Assembly (NCBI RefSeq): GCF_007993035.1
Contig: NZ_VOOS01000001.1
Location: forward strand, 186,001 to 250,000
Direction of reading: 5' to 3'
From: Vicingus serpentipes
Lineage (GTDB): Bacteria > Bacteroidota > Bacteroidia > Flavobacteriales_E > Vicingaceae
Length of the DNA stretch: 64,000 nt
The position numbers and the translations under genes were made by a program. This document shows, in pieces, positions 56,146-63,508 of this stretch (the first letter of the stretch is position 1; every line of letters starts with the position of its first letter). The notes under the pieces are model-generated. The model did no database searches, was not told the origin of the DNA, and saw nothing but the letters and a program-made list of their open reading frames with translations.

Positions 56146-57849
56146 ATGTACGATATTATTGAATTGAACAAAAAGCTAGTTGGCGAATTGCGCGACATAG
56201 CAAAAGAAGTTGGGCTTAAAAAGTTTGAAAAACTTAAAAAAGAAGATTTAGTTTACCAAATTTTGGATCAACAAGCAATAAACCCAATTAAAAAAACAAC
56301 CACTGAAAAACCCGAACCAAAAAGAAAACCTGTAGGTTCTTCAAATGGTTCAACAGGAAACAGTAAACCAAAAAGAAAAAGATTACCTTCTGATACTCCT
56401 GATTTATTTAAACCAATAGATAAATCTAATGAGCCCAAAGAAGTTCCTGCTGCCAATGTTGCTTCAGAAAACAAACCTACTCCAATTGAAAAACGAGTAC
56501 CTAACAAAAGGCCAATTGAAAAAGTAGCTCCAGTTAAAGCAAACAACGAAGCTGTTTCTACCGAAACTCAAAAACCAGAGGAAAATACAAACCAAAACAC
56601 GCCTCATAAAAAACCAAATCACCCGAATCCAAGACCAGAAAAGAACATTCCAAACCCAAGACCTGCAAACGAAAATAGACCTGCAAGATCTTTTGATAAA
56701 GAAAGAAAACCTAAACCAGAGGCTGAATCACTTTATAATTTTGATGGAATTGTTGTTAGTGAAGGTGTTTTAGAAATTATGCCTGATGGCTATGGTTTCT
56801 TACGCTCTTCAGATTATAACTATTTAAATTCTCCTGATGATATTTATGTTTCTCAATCTCAAATTAAATTATTTGGATTAAAAACTGGTGATACCGTTAG
56901 AGGTGGAATTCGCCCTCCGAAAGAAGGTGAAAAGTATTTCCCTTTAATTAAAGTAGAAGCAATCAACAATAGAGAGCCAAGTGTAGTAAGAGATAGAGTT
57001 CCTTTTGAATACCTTACTCCTATTTTCCCAAAAGAGAAATTAAATTTAGCAAGCCAAGGTTTATCTACAAGAGTAATCGATTTATTTACTCCAATAGGTA
57101 AAGGACAAAGAGGTATGATTGTAGCTCAGCCTAAAACTGGTAAAACTACCTTACTTAAAGATGTTGCAAATGCAATTGCAGCAAACCACCCAGAAGTTTA
57201 TTTATTGATTTTATTAATTGATGAAAGACCTGAAGAGGTTACAGACATGGCTAGAAGCGTTGATGCAGAAGTTGTTGCTTCTACATTTGATGAACCTGCA
57301 GAAAAGCATGTTAAATTAGCTAATCTTGTTTTAGAAAAAGCTAAACGTATGGTAGAATGCGGACACGATGTAGTTATTTTATTAGATTCTATTACTCGTT
57401 TAGCAAGAGCATACAATACTGTTTCTCCTTCTTCTGGTAAAGTATTATCTGGTGGTGTTGATGCTAACGCTTTACACAAGCCAAAAAGATTTTTTGGTGC
57501 AGCTCGTAAAATAGAAAATGGTGGTTCATTAACCATTATTGCAACTGCACTTACTGAAACTGGTTCTAAAATGGATGAAGTTATCTTTGAAGAATTTAAA
57601 GGTACTGGAAATATGGAGCTTCAATTGGATAGAAAAATTTCTAACCGTAGAATTTACCCTGCTATCGATATCGTTTCATCGAGTACAAGAAGAGAAGATT
57701 TATTACTTGGCGACAACATTACACAACGTATGTGGGTGCTACGTAACTACATTGCAGACATGAACCCAGTTGAAGCAATGGAATTCTTAAGAGATAGAAT
57801 GAATCAAACCGTTAGTAACGAAGAGTTTTTAGCTTCGATGAACGGATAA
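56146..57849 (+). CDS. rho: Transcription termination factor Rho
   Basis: A 567-residue protein, longer than the ~420 of E. coli because of a ~150-residue Lys/Pro/Asn/Glu-rich insertion (about 45-195) between the short N-terminal helix bundle ([23 protein letters not shown]) and the RNA-binding cold-shock-like domain ([21 protein letters not shown]). The ATPase has Walker [20 protein letters not shown], Walker [18 protein letters not shown] and the Q/R-loop-type [34 protein letters not shown]. It ends transcription by hexameric RNA translocation. A palindrome follows at 57869. Confidence 0.97.
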   Translation: MYDIIELNKKLVGELRDIAKEVGLKKFEKLKKEDLVYQILDQQAINPIKKTTTEKPEPKRKPVGSSNGSTGNSKPKRKRLPSDTPDLFKPIDKSNEPKEVPAANVASENKPTPIEKRVPNKRPIEKVAPVKANNEAVSTETQKPEENTNQNTPHKKPNHPNPRPEKNIPNPRPANENRPARSFDKERKPKPEAESLYNFDGIVVSEGVLEIMPDGYGFLRSSDYNYLNSPDDIYVSQSQIKLFGLKTGDTVRGGIRPPKEGEKYFPLIKVEAINNREPSVVRDRVPFEYLTPIFPKEKLNLASQGLSTRVIDLFTPIGKGQRGMIVAQPKTGKTTLLKDVANAIAANHPEVYLLILLIDERPEEVTDMARSVDAEVVASTFDEPAEKHVKLANLVLEKAKRMVECGHDVVILLDSITRLARAYNTVSPSSGKVLSGGVDANALHKPKRFFGAARKIENGGSLTIIATALTETGSKMDEVIFEEFKGTGNMELQLDRKISNRRIYPAIDIVSSSTRREDLLLGDNITQRMWVLRNYIADMNPVEAMEFLRDRMNQTVSNEEFLASMNG

Positions 57850-57868
57850 AGAATTATTGAATTGTGAG

Positions 57869-57908
57869 TTATGAATGTTGAATATTATAGATTATTCAAC
57901 ATTCATAA
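57869..57908. repeat. Perfect AT-rich palindrome between rho and the DUF4199 gene
   Basis: 16-base arms TTATGAATGTTGAATA and TATTCAACATTCATAA pair perfectly around an 8-base loop. There is no T-tract directly following, so it is not a typical intrinsic terminator. Similar palindromes are scattered in Bacteroidota intergenic DNA, so this may be a dispersed repeat or a transcript-stability hairpin. Confidence 0.75.
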
Positions 57909-57932
57909 TTTAAAACTTAAAAATCATAAAAC

Positions 57933-58466
57933 GTGTTTAAAAATCCTTTTCAAGTAGCTATTTCATTTGCTGTAGTAGCTCTTTTAGTTAAGCTTATTAT
58001 TTTTACGCTTGAAGCTCAACATGGTGCAATGGAAACTTATATCCGATACATCTATATGTTAATATTATTAACAGCTGTGTTTTTTGGAATAAGAAGTAAT
58101 AAAATTACTGAAGAAGGTCCTACTTCTTTTGGACAAGATTTTAAAGCTGGGGCCAGAACTGCAGCTTTTTTCGCTTTACTTGTAGCTGGTATTACATATG
58201 TTTATTATGCAAAAATTGATGTAAACTTTTTCCCTATCATGAAAGCTGATTTAATCAGTCAATATGCTGATATGATTCCTGATTTAATTAAAGAAAAAGG
58301 CTTAAAAGAAGCGAAAGCAATTACTCAAAATAACATTATTGGTTTAAACACTATTTTTTCTCCCTATTCGCAAGCTACCTACACCTTGTTTGGTTTAGTT
58401 TTTATGGGAATGTTTAATTCTGTTGTTTTTGCCTTGGTTATGAAAAAAATACCTGGATTTAAATAG
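57933..58466 (+). CDS. DUF4199-family membrane protein (GTG start)
   Basis: A 177-residue protein with four hydrophobic segments (about 8-28, 35-55, 72-92 and 145-168). The sequence AISFAVVALLVKLIIF with GPTSFGQDFKAGARTAAFFALLVAG is typical of DUF4199, a Bacteroidota family of unknown function. Start codon is GTG at 57933, supported by the family-like N-terminus. The C-terminus overlaps the end of the convergent anti-sigma gene by 8 bases, and no terminator separates them. Confidence 0.83.
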   Translation: MFKNPFQVAISFAVVALLVKLIIFTLEAQHGAMETYIRYIYMLILLTAVFFGIRSNKITEEGPTSFGQDFKAGARTAAFFALLVAGITYVYYAKIDVNFFPIMKADLISQYADMIPDLIKEKGLKEAKAITQNNIIGLNTIFSPYSQATYTLFGLVFMGMFNSVVFALVMKKIPGFK

Positions 58467-58893
58467 CAGTATTTCCTTTTTTATACTTTCTATACTTAAC
58501 TACTAGTTCAACAAAAAGTAATCCTACAATAGAAGAAAATATAACGTTTAAATAAGAGATTTGAATCGATTTAATTTCAATTTCTACTACTTGAGACAAC
58601 ATCATTAATGCAGATAGACCAAGTATTATATATATAATACCTTTGGTGTCTAATCCTATGAAATTAGGTTTATCTTGCGCAAAATAGTGTGCAATTTTAT
58701 CGCTTAAATCTACTTGCTTTGTAACTTCTATTGATTCTTTTATATGAATAGCGAAAGATTGTTCTTCTTCAACTTTGTTTAAACATTGATCGCAAGCTTT
58801 TAAATGCTGTTCAATTGTATTTGAATAATTGATATCACTAATCAGTTGATTAGCATATTCAAAAACTTCTATTTCGGTTAAATGCTTATCCAT
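58459..58893 (-). CDS. Putative anti-sigma factor (zinc-finger-like N-terminus, two membrane helices)
   Basis: A 144-residue protein. The N-terminal part has an HxxxCxxC arrangement (EQHLKACDQCLNKVEEE, around residue 30), which is the anti-sigma zinc-finger motif. It is followed by two hydrophobic segments (about 82-98 and 108-128), the second leading to a short basic tail (VKYRKYKKGN). It is encoded directly after the sigma factor gene with an 8-base overlap, the usual arrangement for a membrane anti-sigma that sequesters its cognate ECF factor. The signal that releases it is unknown. Confidence 0.82.
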   Translation of the reverse strand: MDKHLTEIEVFEYANQLISDINYSNTIEQHLKACDQCLNKVEEEQSFAIHIKESIEVTKQVDLSDKIAHYFAQDKPNFIGLDTKGIIYIILGLSALMMLSQVVEIEIKSIQISYLNVIFSSIVGLLFVELVVKYRKYKKGNTAI

Positions 58894-59449
58894 GGCGTAA
58901 TTGGTTAATTAAAGTTACATCTTTTTCTGTTAAAATAGATTTAAAACTCTCTCGTGCTCTATAAAGTTTTACCCTCACGTTACTTTCTGAAAACTTAGTT
59001 ATTTCTGCAATTTCTTTTAGTGACATTTCTTCTAAATAAAAGAGGGTTAGCATCTCTTTAGCATCAGTTGATAATTTATTAAAGTAATACTGAATTGTTT
59101 CATTTAAATCTTCGTTATCAAAAAGTGCTATAATATTATCTCCATTTAATGTGTTTTCTATACTAGGAGAAATTTCAGTTGTTTCTAATTTATTTATTCT
59201 AATGTAGTTTAAGGTTTCTCTTCTTGCAACGGTGTAAACCCAAGTTTTTAATTTTGAGTCTCCTTTAAACTGCTCTATTTTTTCGATACACTTTATTAAT
59301 ACATCTTGAGTAATTTCTTCAGCCACCTCATTATTGTTTAATATCCTAACACAAAGCACATATACAAACTGCTGGTAATTATTTACAAAATAATTAATAG
59401 CAGAAGTTTGCTTATTAATAAGGCCCAATATTAAATCTGAATCTTTCAA
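58886..59449 (-). CDS. ECF-type RNA polymerase sigma factor
   Basis: A 187-residue protein when started at the TTG at 59449 (MKDSDLILGLI). Region 2 includes VRILNNNEVAEEITQDVLIKCIEKIEQF and LKTWVYTVARRETLNYIR; region 4 includes LSTDAKEMLTLFYLEEMSLKEIAEITKFSESNVRVKLYRAR. The frame is open from a GTG at 59476, but that codon lies next to a promoter-like -10 element, so the downstream TTG is preferred, giving the usual start of ECF factors just before region 2. It overlaps the anti-sigma gene by 8 bases and faces the DUF6249 gene. Confidence 0.9.
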   Translation of the reverse strand: MKDSDLILGLINKQTSAINYFVNNYQQFVYVLCVRILNNNEVAEEITQDVLIKCIEKIEQFKGDSKLKTWVYTVARRETLNYIRINKLETTEISPSIENTLNGDNIIALFDNEDLNETIQYYFNKLSTDAKEMLTLFYLEEMSLKEIAEITKFSESNVRVKLYRARESFKSILTEKDVTLINQLRHG

Positions 59450-59471
59450 ATATCTTAAATCTATTAAATAA

Positions 59472-59499
59472 GACACACATATACATAAATACGTTACAA
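59472..59499 (-). promoter_or_regulatory. Putative ECF promoter facing the sigma gene (TTGTAAC ... TGTGTC)
   Basis: On the minus strand TTGTAAC (59499-59493) is followed by TGTGTC ending at 59472, with 18 bases between GTAAC and the final GTC. It agrees with the general ECF pattern of AAC in the -35 and GTC in the -10 element. The same two motifs with the same spacing face the DUF6249 gene. Confidence 0.65.
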
Positions 59500-59528
59500 C
59501 TATTTTAAAAAAATATTTTTTTCTTTTT

Positions 59529-59556
59529 TTGTAACATCTAAAAACAAACCTGTGTC
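59529..59556 (+). promoter_or_regulatory. Putative ECF promoter facing the DUF6249 gene (TTGTAAC ... TGTGTC)
   Basis: TTGTAAC at 59529-59535 is followed by TGTGTC at 59551-59556, with 18 bases between GTAAC and the final GTC. This is identical in motif and spacing to the opposing site at 59472-59499. The site ends 32 bases before the ATG at 59589. Confidence 0.65.
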
Positions 59557-59588
59557 AAAGAATACAGAAACCAATAAAAATTAATATT

Positions 59589-59939
59589 ATGAGAGAAGTA
59601 ATAGCAGTATCAATACCAATCATAATTACCCTAGGGGCATTTGCAATGATTGTTATATTAAGAAGATTAGAACATTTAGAAAAATTAAAAATGATTGAAA
59701 AAGGAATGGACATCAGTAAAATGCAAAAACCTCATAAACCGGGTGGTGCAATAAAATTTGCCTTAATGGCAATAGGTGTTGGTATCGGTCTTTTTGTTGC
59801 TAGCATTTTAGATTCATACACAGAAATAGATAATGAAGTATTATACTTTTCAATGATATTTATCTGCGGAGGTGCTGGCTTATTTATTGGTAATGAAATT
59901 GCTGATAAAAGAATTAAAGAAGCAGAAAAAAATCAATAG
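59589..59939 (+). CDS. DUF6249-like membrane protein, likely target of the adjacent ECF sigma factor
   Basis: A 116-residue protein. Its first hydrophobic helix (about 5-24, VSIPIIITLGAFAMIVIL) is followed by a basic cytoplasmic loop RRLEHLEKLKMIEKGMDISKM, then two helices (about 55-75 and 85-103) and a charged tail. This layout is that of DUF6249 proteins, of unknown function. The gene is divergent from the sigma factor and has an ECF-type promoter matching that of the sigma gene. It is followed by a strong terminator. Confidence 0.8.
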   Translation: MREVIAVSIPIIITLGAFAMIVILRRLEHLEKLKMIEKGMDISKMQKPHKPGGAIKFALMAIGVGIGLFVASILDSYTEIDNEVLYFSMIFICGGAGLFIGNEIADKRIKEAEKNQ

Positions 59940-59960
59940 TGCAATTAGTTTAGTTAGTGT

Positions 59961-59994
59961 AAAAAAGGTGAGTTTTAAAACTCACCTTTTTTTT
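59961..59994. terminator. Bidirectional terminator after the DUF6249 gene
   Basis: Arms AAAAAAGGTGAGTTTT and the complementary AAAACTCACCTTTTTT pair perfectly with almost no loop, followed by T. The convergent mpl-like gene ends at 59993, so the hairpin can end both transcripts. Confidence 0.9.
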
Positions 59995-61351
59995 ATTTCA
60001 CCAAACCTCTTCCAAATTGGTCTAAATTTTTTCCATCAAAATTACCCGAGCTCATTAATAACAAAACTTTATTATTCCAATCTTTGGTGGATAACATTTC
60101 AAACAATTCGTCAGAATTATTATAAATCGTAACATTATCAGAACCAAAAGCAGCCTTAACTTTTTCTGGTGTTATTGCGGCAAGTTTTTTATGTGCTATA
60201 GTATGATTGCTATAATAAACATAAGCCTCATCAGCACTAGCCATACTATCTTTATATTCTTTTAAAAAAGTAGCATTTAAACTACTAAAAGTATGCAGTT
60301 CCATACAAGCAATTACTTTACGTTCAGCATATTGTTGCTTAACCGCTTGGGTTGTTGCTTTTAATTTCGATGGAGAGTGTGCAAAATCTTTATATACAGC
60401 AGTTATTTCATTTTTAGCTATTAGTTCTAATCTTTTCGATGCTCCTTTAAAATCTTGAATAGCTTCATAAAACTGTTCATCATCAATTTTTAACTGGTTA
60501 CATACCAATCTTGCACCTTCTAAATTTTGTAAGTTATGATCTCCAAAAATTTCTAACGGAATTTTATTTCCATGAACTAAAACAGATGTTACTCCATTTT
60601 CTATTACGTTTTCTGGTGTTTGGTAACCAATTCTATCAATATCAGGATTTGGTGTCATCAAGGCAACTTTATTTACTTCAGCATCTGCTTTGCAATAAAT
60701 TAAAGCTCCTTTTTTCTCAATTAATGAAACAAAAGTTGAAAACTGTTCTACATAATTTTCAAAAGTTGGAAACACATTTATATGATCCCAAGCAATTCCA
60801 CTTATTAATGCAATATTGGGGTGATACAAATGAAATTTTGGTCGTCTATCAATAGGAGAAGACAAATACTCATCTCCTTCTAAAATAATCAACTTAGAAT
60901 CGGTTATTTTAACCATTGTATCAAAGCCTTTTAATTGCGCTCCAACCATATAATCAAAATCGATATTTAGCTTGCCTAACACATGTAAAATCATTGAAGT
61001 AATTGACGTTTTACCATGGCTACCACCAATTACAACACGTATTTTATTCTTAGATTGCTCATAAATGTATTCTGGATAAGAATAAACTTTTACACCCAAT
61101 TCTTGTGCCTTTAACAACTCAGGATTATCAATTCTTGCATGCATTCCCAAAATAATAGCATCTAAATCTGTTGTTATTTTTTCGGGAAACCACCCAAATT
61201 CTTCTGGCAAAAGCCCATATTTAGCAATTCTACCTTTGCTTGGTTCAAATATTTCATCATCAGAACCAGTAACATTAAATCCTTTTTTATGTAAGGCAAT
61301 TGCTAAATTGTGCATTGCACTCCCTCCTATTGCTATAAAGTGTACTCTCAT
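59993..61351 (-). CDS. mpl: UDP-N-acetylmuramate:L-alanyl-gamma-D-glutamyl-meso-diaminopimelate ligase (Mpl-type)
   Basis: A 452-residue Mur ligase. MRVHFIAIGGSAMHNLAIAL at the start and the ATP-binding GGSHGKTSITSMI are present. GAQLKGFDTMVKI, LEGDEYLSSPIDRRPKFHLYHPNI and SGIAWDHINVFPT are typical of Mpl, which reattaches recycled tripeptide to UDP-MurNAc in peptidoglycan recycling. MurC is the closest alternative, but the N-terminal MHNLA and the middle section favour Mpl. It is a single gene convergent on the DUF6249 gene. Confidence 0.92.
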   Translation of the reverse strand: MRVHFIAIGGSAMHNLAIALHKKGFNVTGSDDEIFEPSKGRIAKYGLLPEEFGWFPEKITTDLDAIILGMHARIDNPELLKAQELGVKVYSYPEYIYEQSKNKIRVVIGGSHGKTSITSMILHVLGKLNIDFDYMVGAQLKGFDTMVKITDSKLIILEGDEYLSSPIDRRPKFHLYHPNIALISGIAWDHINVFPTFENYVEQFSTFVSLIEKKGALIYCKADAEVNKVALMTPNPDIDRIGYQTPENVIENGVTSVLVHGNKIPLEIFGDHNLQNLEGARLVCNQLKIDDEQFYEAIQDFKGASKRLELIAKNEITAVYKDFAHSPSKLKATTQAVKQQYAERKVIACMELHTFSSLNATFLKEYKDSMASADEAYVYYSNHTIAHKKLAAITPEKVKAAFGSDNVTIYNNSDELFEMLSTKDWNNKVLLLMSSGNFDGKNLDQFGRGLVK

Positions 61352-61420
61352 AGTTGTTGCTAAATTTTAGTTTTTAAAGCACTATAAACTTATTTTAAAA
61401 TATAGTTGCTTCTACTTTCT

Positions 61421-61428
61421 TATCTTTG
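61421..61428 (+). promoter_or_regulatory. -7 box (TATCTTTG) before the MBL-fold hydrolase
   Basis: A perfect TAnnTTTG lies 39 bases before the ATG at 61468. No TTG stands at the -33 distance. It lies upstream of an in-frame ATG at 61426, which would therefore be at the transcription start; the internal ATG is better supported. Confidence 0.5.
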
Positions 61429-61467
61429 GAATTGTCAACAACAAAGTGTTACTATAAAAAAATCAAC

Positions 61468-62307
61468 ATGAAAATTTATCCTTTAAATACCGGAAATTTT
61501 AAATTAGATGGAGGTGCAATGTTTGGCGTTGTACCTAAAACAATATGGCAAAAAACAAACCCTGCCGATAGCAATAACATGTGCAGCTGGAGTATGCGTT
61601 GCATGCTTATTGAAGATGGTGATAAATTGATTTTGATTGACAATGGAATTGGCGACAAACAAAGTGAAAAGTTTTTTAGCTATTATTACATGTTTGGTGA
61701 CGATAGTTTAGAAGGCAACATTAAAAAATTAGGATTTCATCCTGATGATATTACAGATGTATTTTTAACACACCTGCATTTTGACCATTGCGGTGGTGGA
61801 ATTAAATGGAACAAAGACCGAACAAAGTTTGAAGCTACATTTAAAAATGCCAATTACTGGACCAACAGTAGCCATTGGAAATGGGCCACAGAACCTAACT
61901 CAAGAGAAAAAGCTTCTTTTTTAAGAGAAAACATAATACCAATGATAGAGTTAGATCAGTTGCGATTTATTGACAAAGAAGGCTTTAATTATTTTGATAT
62001 TTTAATGGTAAACGGACATACCGATGCACAAATGATTCCACACATTAAATACCAAGATAAAACAGTAGTTTTTATGGCTGATTTACTACCTTCTATTGGA
62101 CATATTCCTGTGCCTTACGTAATGGGTTATGATACTCGACCTTTATTAACCTTAGATGAAAAAGCTGAATTTTTAAAAACGGCTGCTGACAAAGAATACA
62201 TCTTATTTTTTGAGCACGACCATGTAAATGAATGTTGCACTGTACAACATACCGAGAAAGGTGTCCGTTTAAAAGATACATTTAAGTTTAATGAATTGTT
62301 TAGCTAA
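61468..62307 (+). CDS. MBL-fold metallohydrolase
   Basis: A 279-residue protein. The metal-binding motif is TDVFLTHLHFDHCGGGIKW (HxHxDH), followed by further ligands in VNGHTDAQMIPHI, VVFMADLLPS and LFFEHDHVNECCTV. This arrangement resembles the lactonase/quorum-quenching and related group of metallo-beta-lactamase-fold enzymes, but no substrate can be stated. It has no signal peptide. The DUF4476 gene starts 3 bases after its stop codon, so the two are probably translated from one message. Confidence 0.88.
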   Translation: MKIYPLNTGNFKLDGGAMFGVVPKTIWQKTNPADSNNMCSWSMRCMLIEDGDKLILIDNGIGDKQSEKFFSYYYMFGDDSLEGNIKKLGFHPDDITDVFLTHLHFDHCGGGIKWNKDRTKFEATFKNANYWTNSSHWKWATEPNSREKASFLRENIIPMIELDQLRFIDKEGFNYFDILMVNGHTDAQMIPHIKYQDKTVVFMADLLPSIGHIPVPYVMGYDTRPLLTLDEKAEFLKTAADKEYILFFEHDHVNECCTVQHTEKGVRLKDTFKFNELFS

Positions 62308-62310
62308 GGT

Positions 62311-63105
62311 TTGAGATTAAACACTACAAATTCATTAATTATTAGTTTTTGTTTGTTGTTTACACTAACAACAAAAGCACAGACTTGTGCTGTAGTATTT
62401 GAAAGTAGTGATACCAATTTCTATTTTACTTCTAAATTGAATCAACAAATACAGAACTCCGTTTTTGTGAATAACATAAAACTAACGGGTTTAGAAGCTA
62501 ACAATAAATATTTGGCTCAACTAAGATTTAAAAACGACACCATAGAACTTCAAGAAACCTTGTTTTTATTGGATGCAGGATTTACCCATTATTATAAGGT
62601 TGACAAAAAAGGGATACACCTAAAAAAAATTGCCCCCACATTGGATGAAAAACCCGACCCTAACCAATATTTAGTGGTTTATGATGGATGGCAAAAGCCA
62701 CAAAAACCTGTTGAAAGTTTAATTGACTCTAACGAAATAGTAAAAGATACTATTGAATTTGAGAGTCATTATCAATTAAATGATTACGAAGGAAAAATTG
62801 GTTGCCCTTGGCCATTAAACGTTGATGATTTTAATGCACTTTTAATTGAAGTAAAACAGAAAAACTTAGAAGACGATAAACTTGCTTATTTAAAAGAACA
62901 ACTTGATACTGCTTGTATTTTAACCGAGCAATTGAGTAAAATATTTACTGTTTTAGAATACGAAGAAAGTAAACTAGATTTTGGCTTGTTTATTTACCCT
63001 AAAACTTTCGATATTGACCGCTTTTTTGATATTGCCAAACAACACCTTAAATTTGAAAGTCACATCGAAGAGATTAGGAAACGGTATAAAGTAAAGAAAG
63101 AGTAA
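62311..63105 (+). CDS. Exported DUF4476-domain protein (TTG start)
   Basis: A 264-residue protein with signal peptide (TTKAQ) and start codon TTG at 62311, three bases after the previous stop. The middle is a small beta domain (about 25-110). Residues ~165-260 (CPWPLNVDDFNALLIEVKQ ... LTEQLSKIFTVLEYEESKLDF ... IYPKTFD) match the DUF4476 pattern, a Bacteroidota family often found in periplasmic or outer-membrane-associated proteins. Function unknown. Another open frame starts within the last bases of this gene. Confidence 0.75.
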   Translation: MRLNTTNSLIISFCLLFTLTTKAQTCAVVFESSDTNFYFTSKLNQQIQNSVFVNNIKLTGLEANNKYLAQLRFKNDTIELQETLFLLDAGFTHYYKVDKKGIHLKKIAPTLDEKPDPNQYLVVYDGWQKPQKPVESLIDSNEIVKDTIEFESHYQLNDYEGKIGCPWPLNVDDFNALLIEVKQKNLEDDKLAYLKEQLDTACILTEQLSKIFTVLEYEESKLDFGLFIYPKTFDIDRFFDIAKQHLKFESHIEEIRKRYKVKKE

Positions 63106-63371
63106 AATTTAGCTATATTTATTCACTCGCTTCACTTTTTGTAAATGACAAAAAAGACTACATAACTGCAATCGCATTTTTCGAATTAGGATTACGATAT
63201 TTTCCAGATTACCTTGATTTTTATGTCGATATTATTGAGTATTCTATGGTCTTAAACGATATGAAAAAAGTAGATCATTATAAAAATATTCTGCGCAATA
63301 AGACAATAGAAAGTTCTTATATGAATAGTTCAGAGAAAGAAGAACTATTGGAGTATATTAATAAAGAATAA
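63090..63371 (+). pseudogene. Orphan reading frame without a start codon (likely gene remnant)
   Basis: A 93-codon open frame in a different phase from the preceding DUF4476 gene, with no ATG or GTG/TTG before codon 53 (ATG at 63246). The sequence (FVNDKKDYITAIAFFELGLRYFP ... DFYVDIIEYSMVLNDMKKVDHYKNIL) looks like the TPR-like tail that ends many Bacteroidota esterases and TPR proteins. It may be the 3' end of a gene whose 5' part has been lost, or a frameshifted extension of the preceding gene. A short 41-residue product from 63246 is possible but poorly supported. Confidence 0.5.
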
Positions 63372-63504
63372 AACGTTTGCTAACAATGGCTATAAGTAAT
63401 TGCTTTTTCTCTCCTACTTTGGAAATTCCTGCGGAATTTCCAACTTGGTGTTTACTTGTAAAGTTAAGTGCTAAACCACGCAACTACTCATAGCCAAGAA
63501 CGTT
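63372..63504. repeat. Nested palindromic element (REP/MITE-like), 133 bp
   Basis: The element begins and ends with AACGTT. Inside, arms at 63388-63403 and 63480-63495 (GGCTATAAGTAATTGC and the complement of GGCTATGAGTAGTTGC) pair at 14 of 16 bases. In the middle, TTGGAAATTCC and GGAATTTCCAA (63419-63429 and 63433-63443) form a perfect 11-bp hairpin with a TGC loop. There is no gene in it. With the orphan frame at 63090-63371 it fills the 403-base gap between the DUF4476 gene and the next T9SS gene. Confidence 0.7.
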
Positions 63505-63508
63505 AAAA

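Noticed and set aside
63372-63504. Integron attC site
   Set aside because: There are inverted arms and an AACGTT at each end, but no clear paired core sites, no integrase gene and no cassette array in the window.
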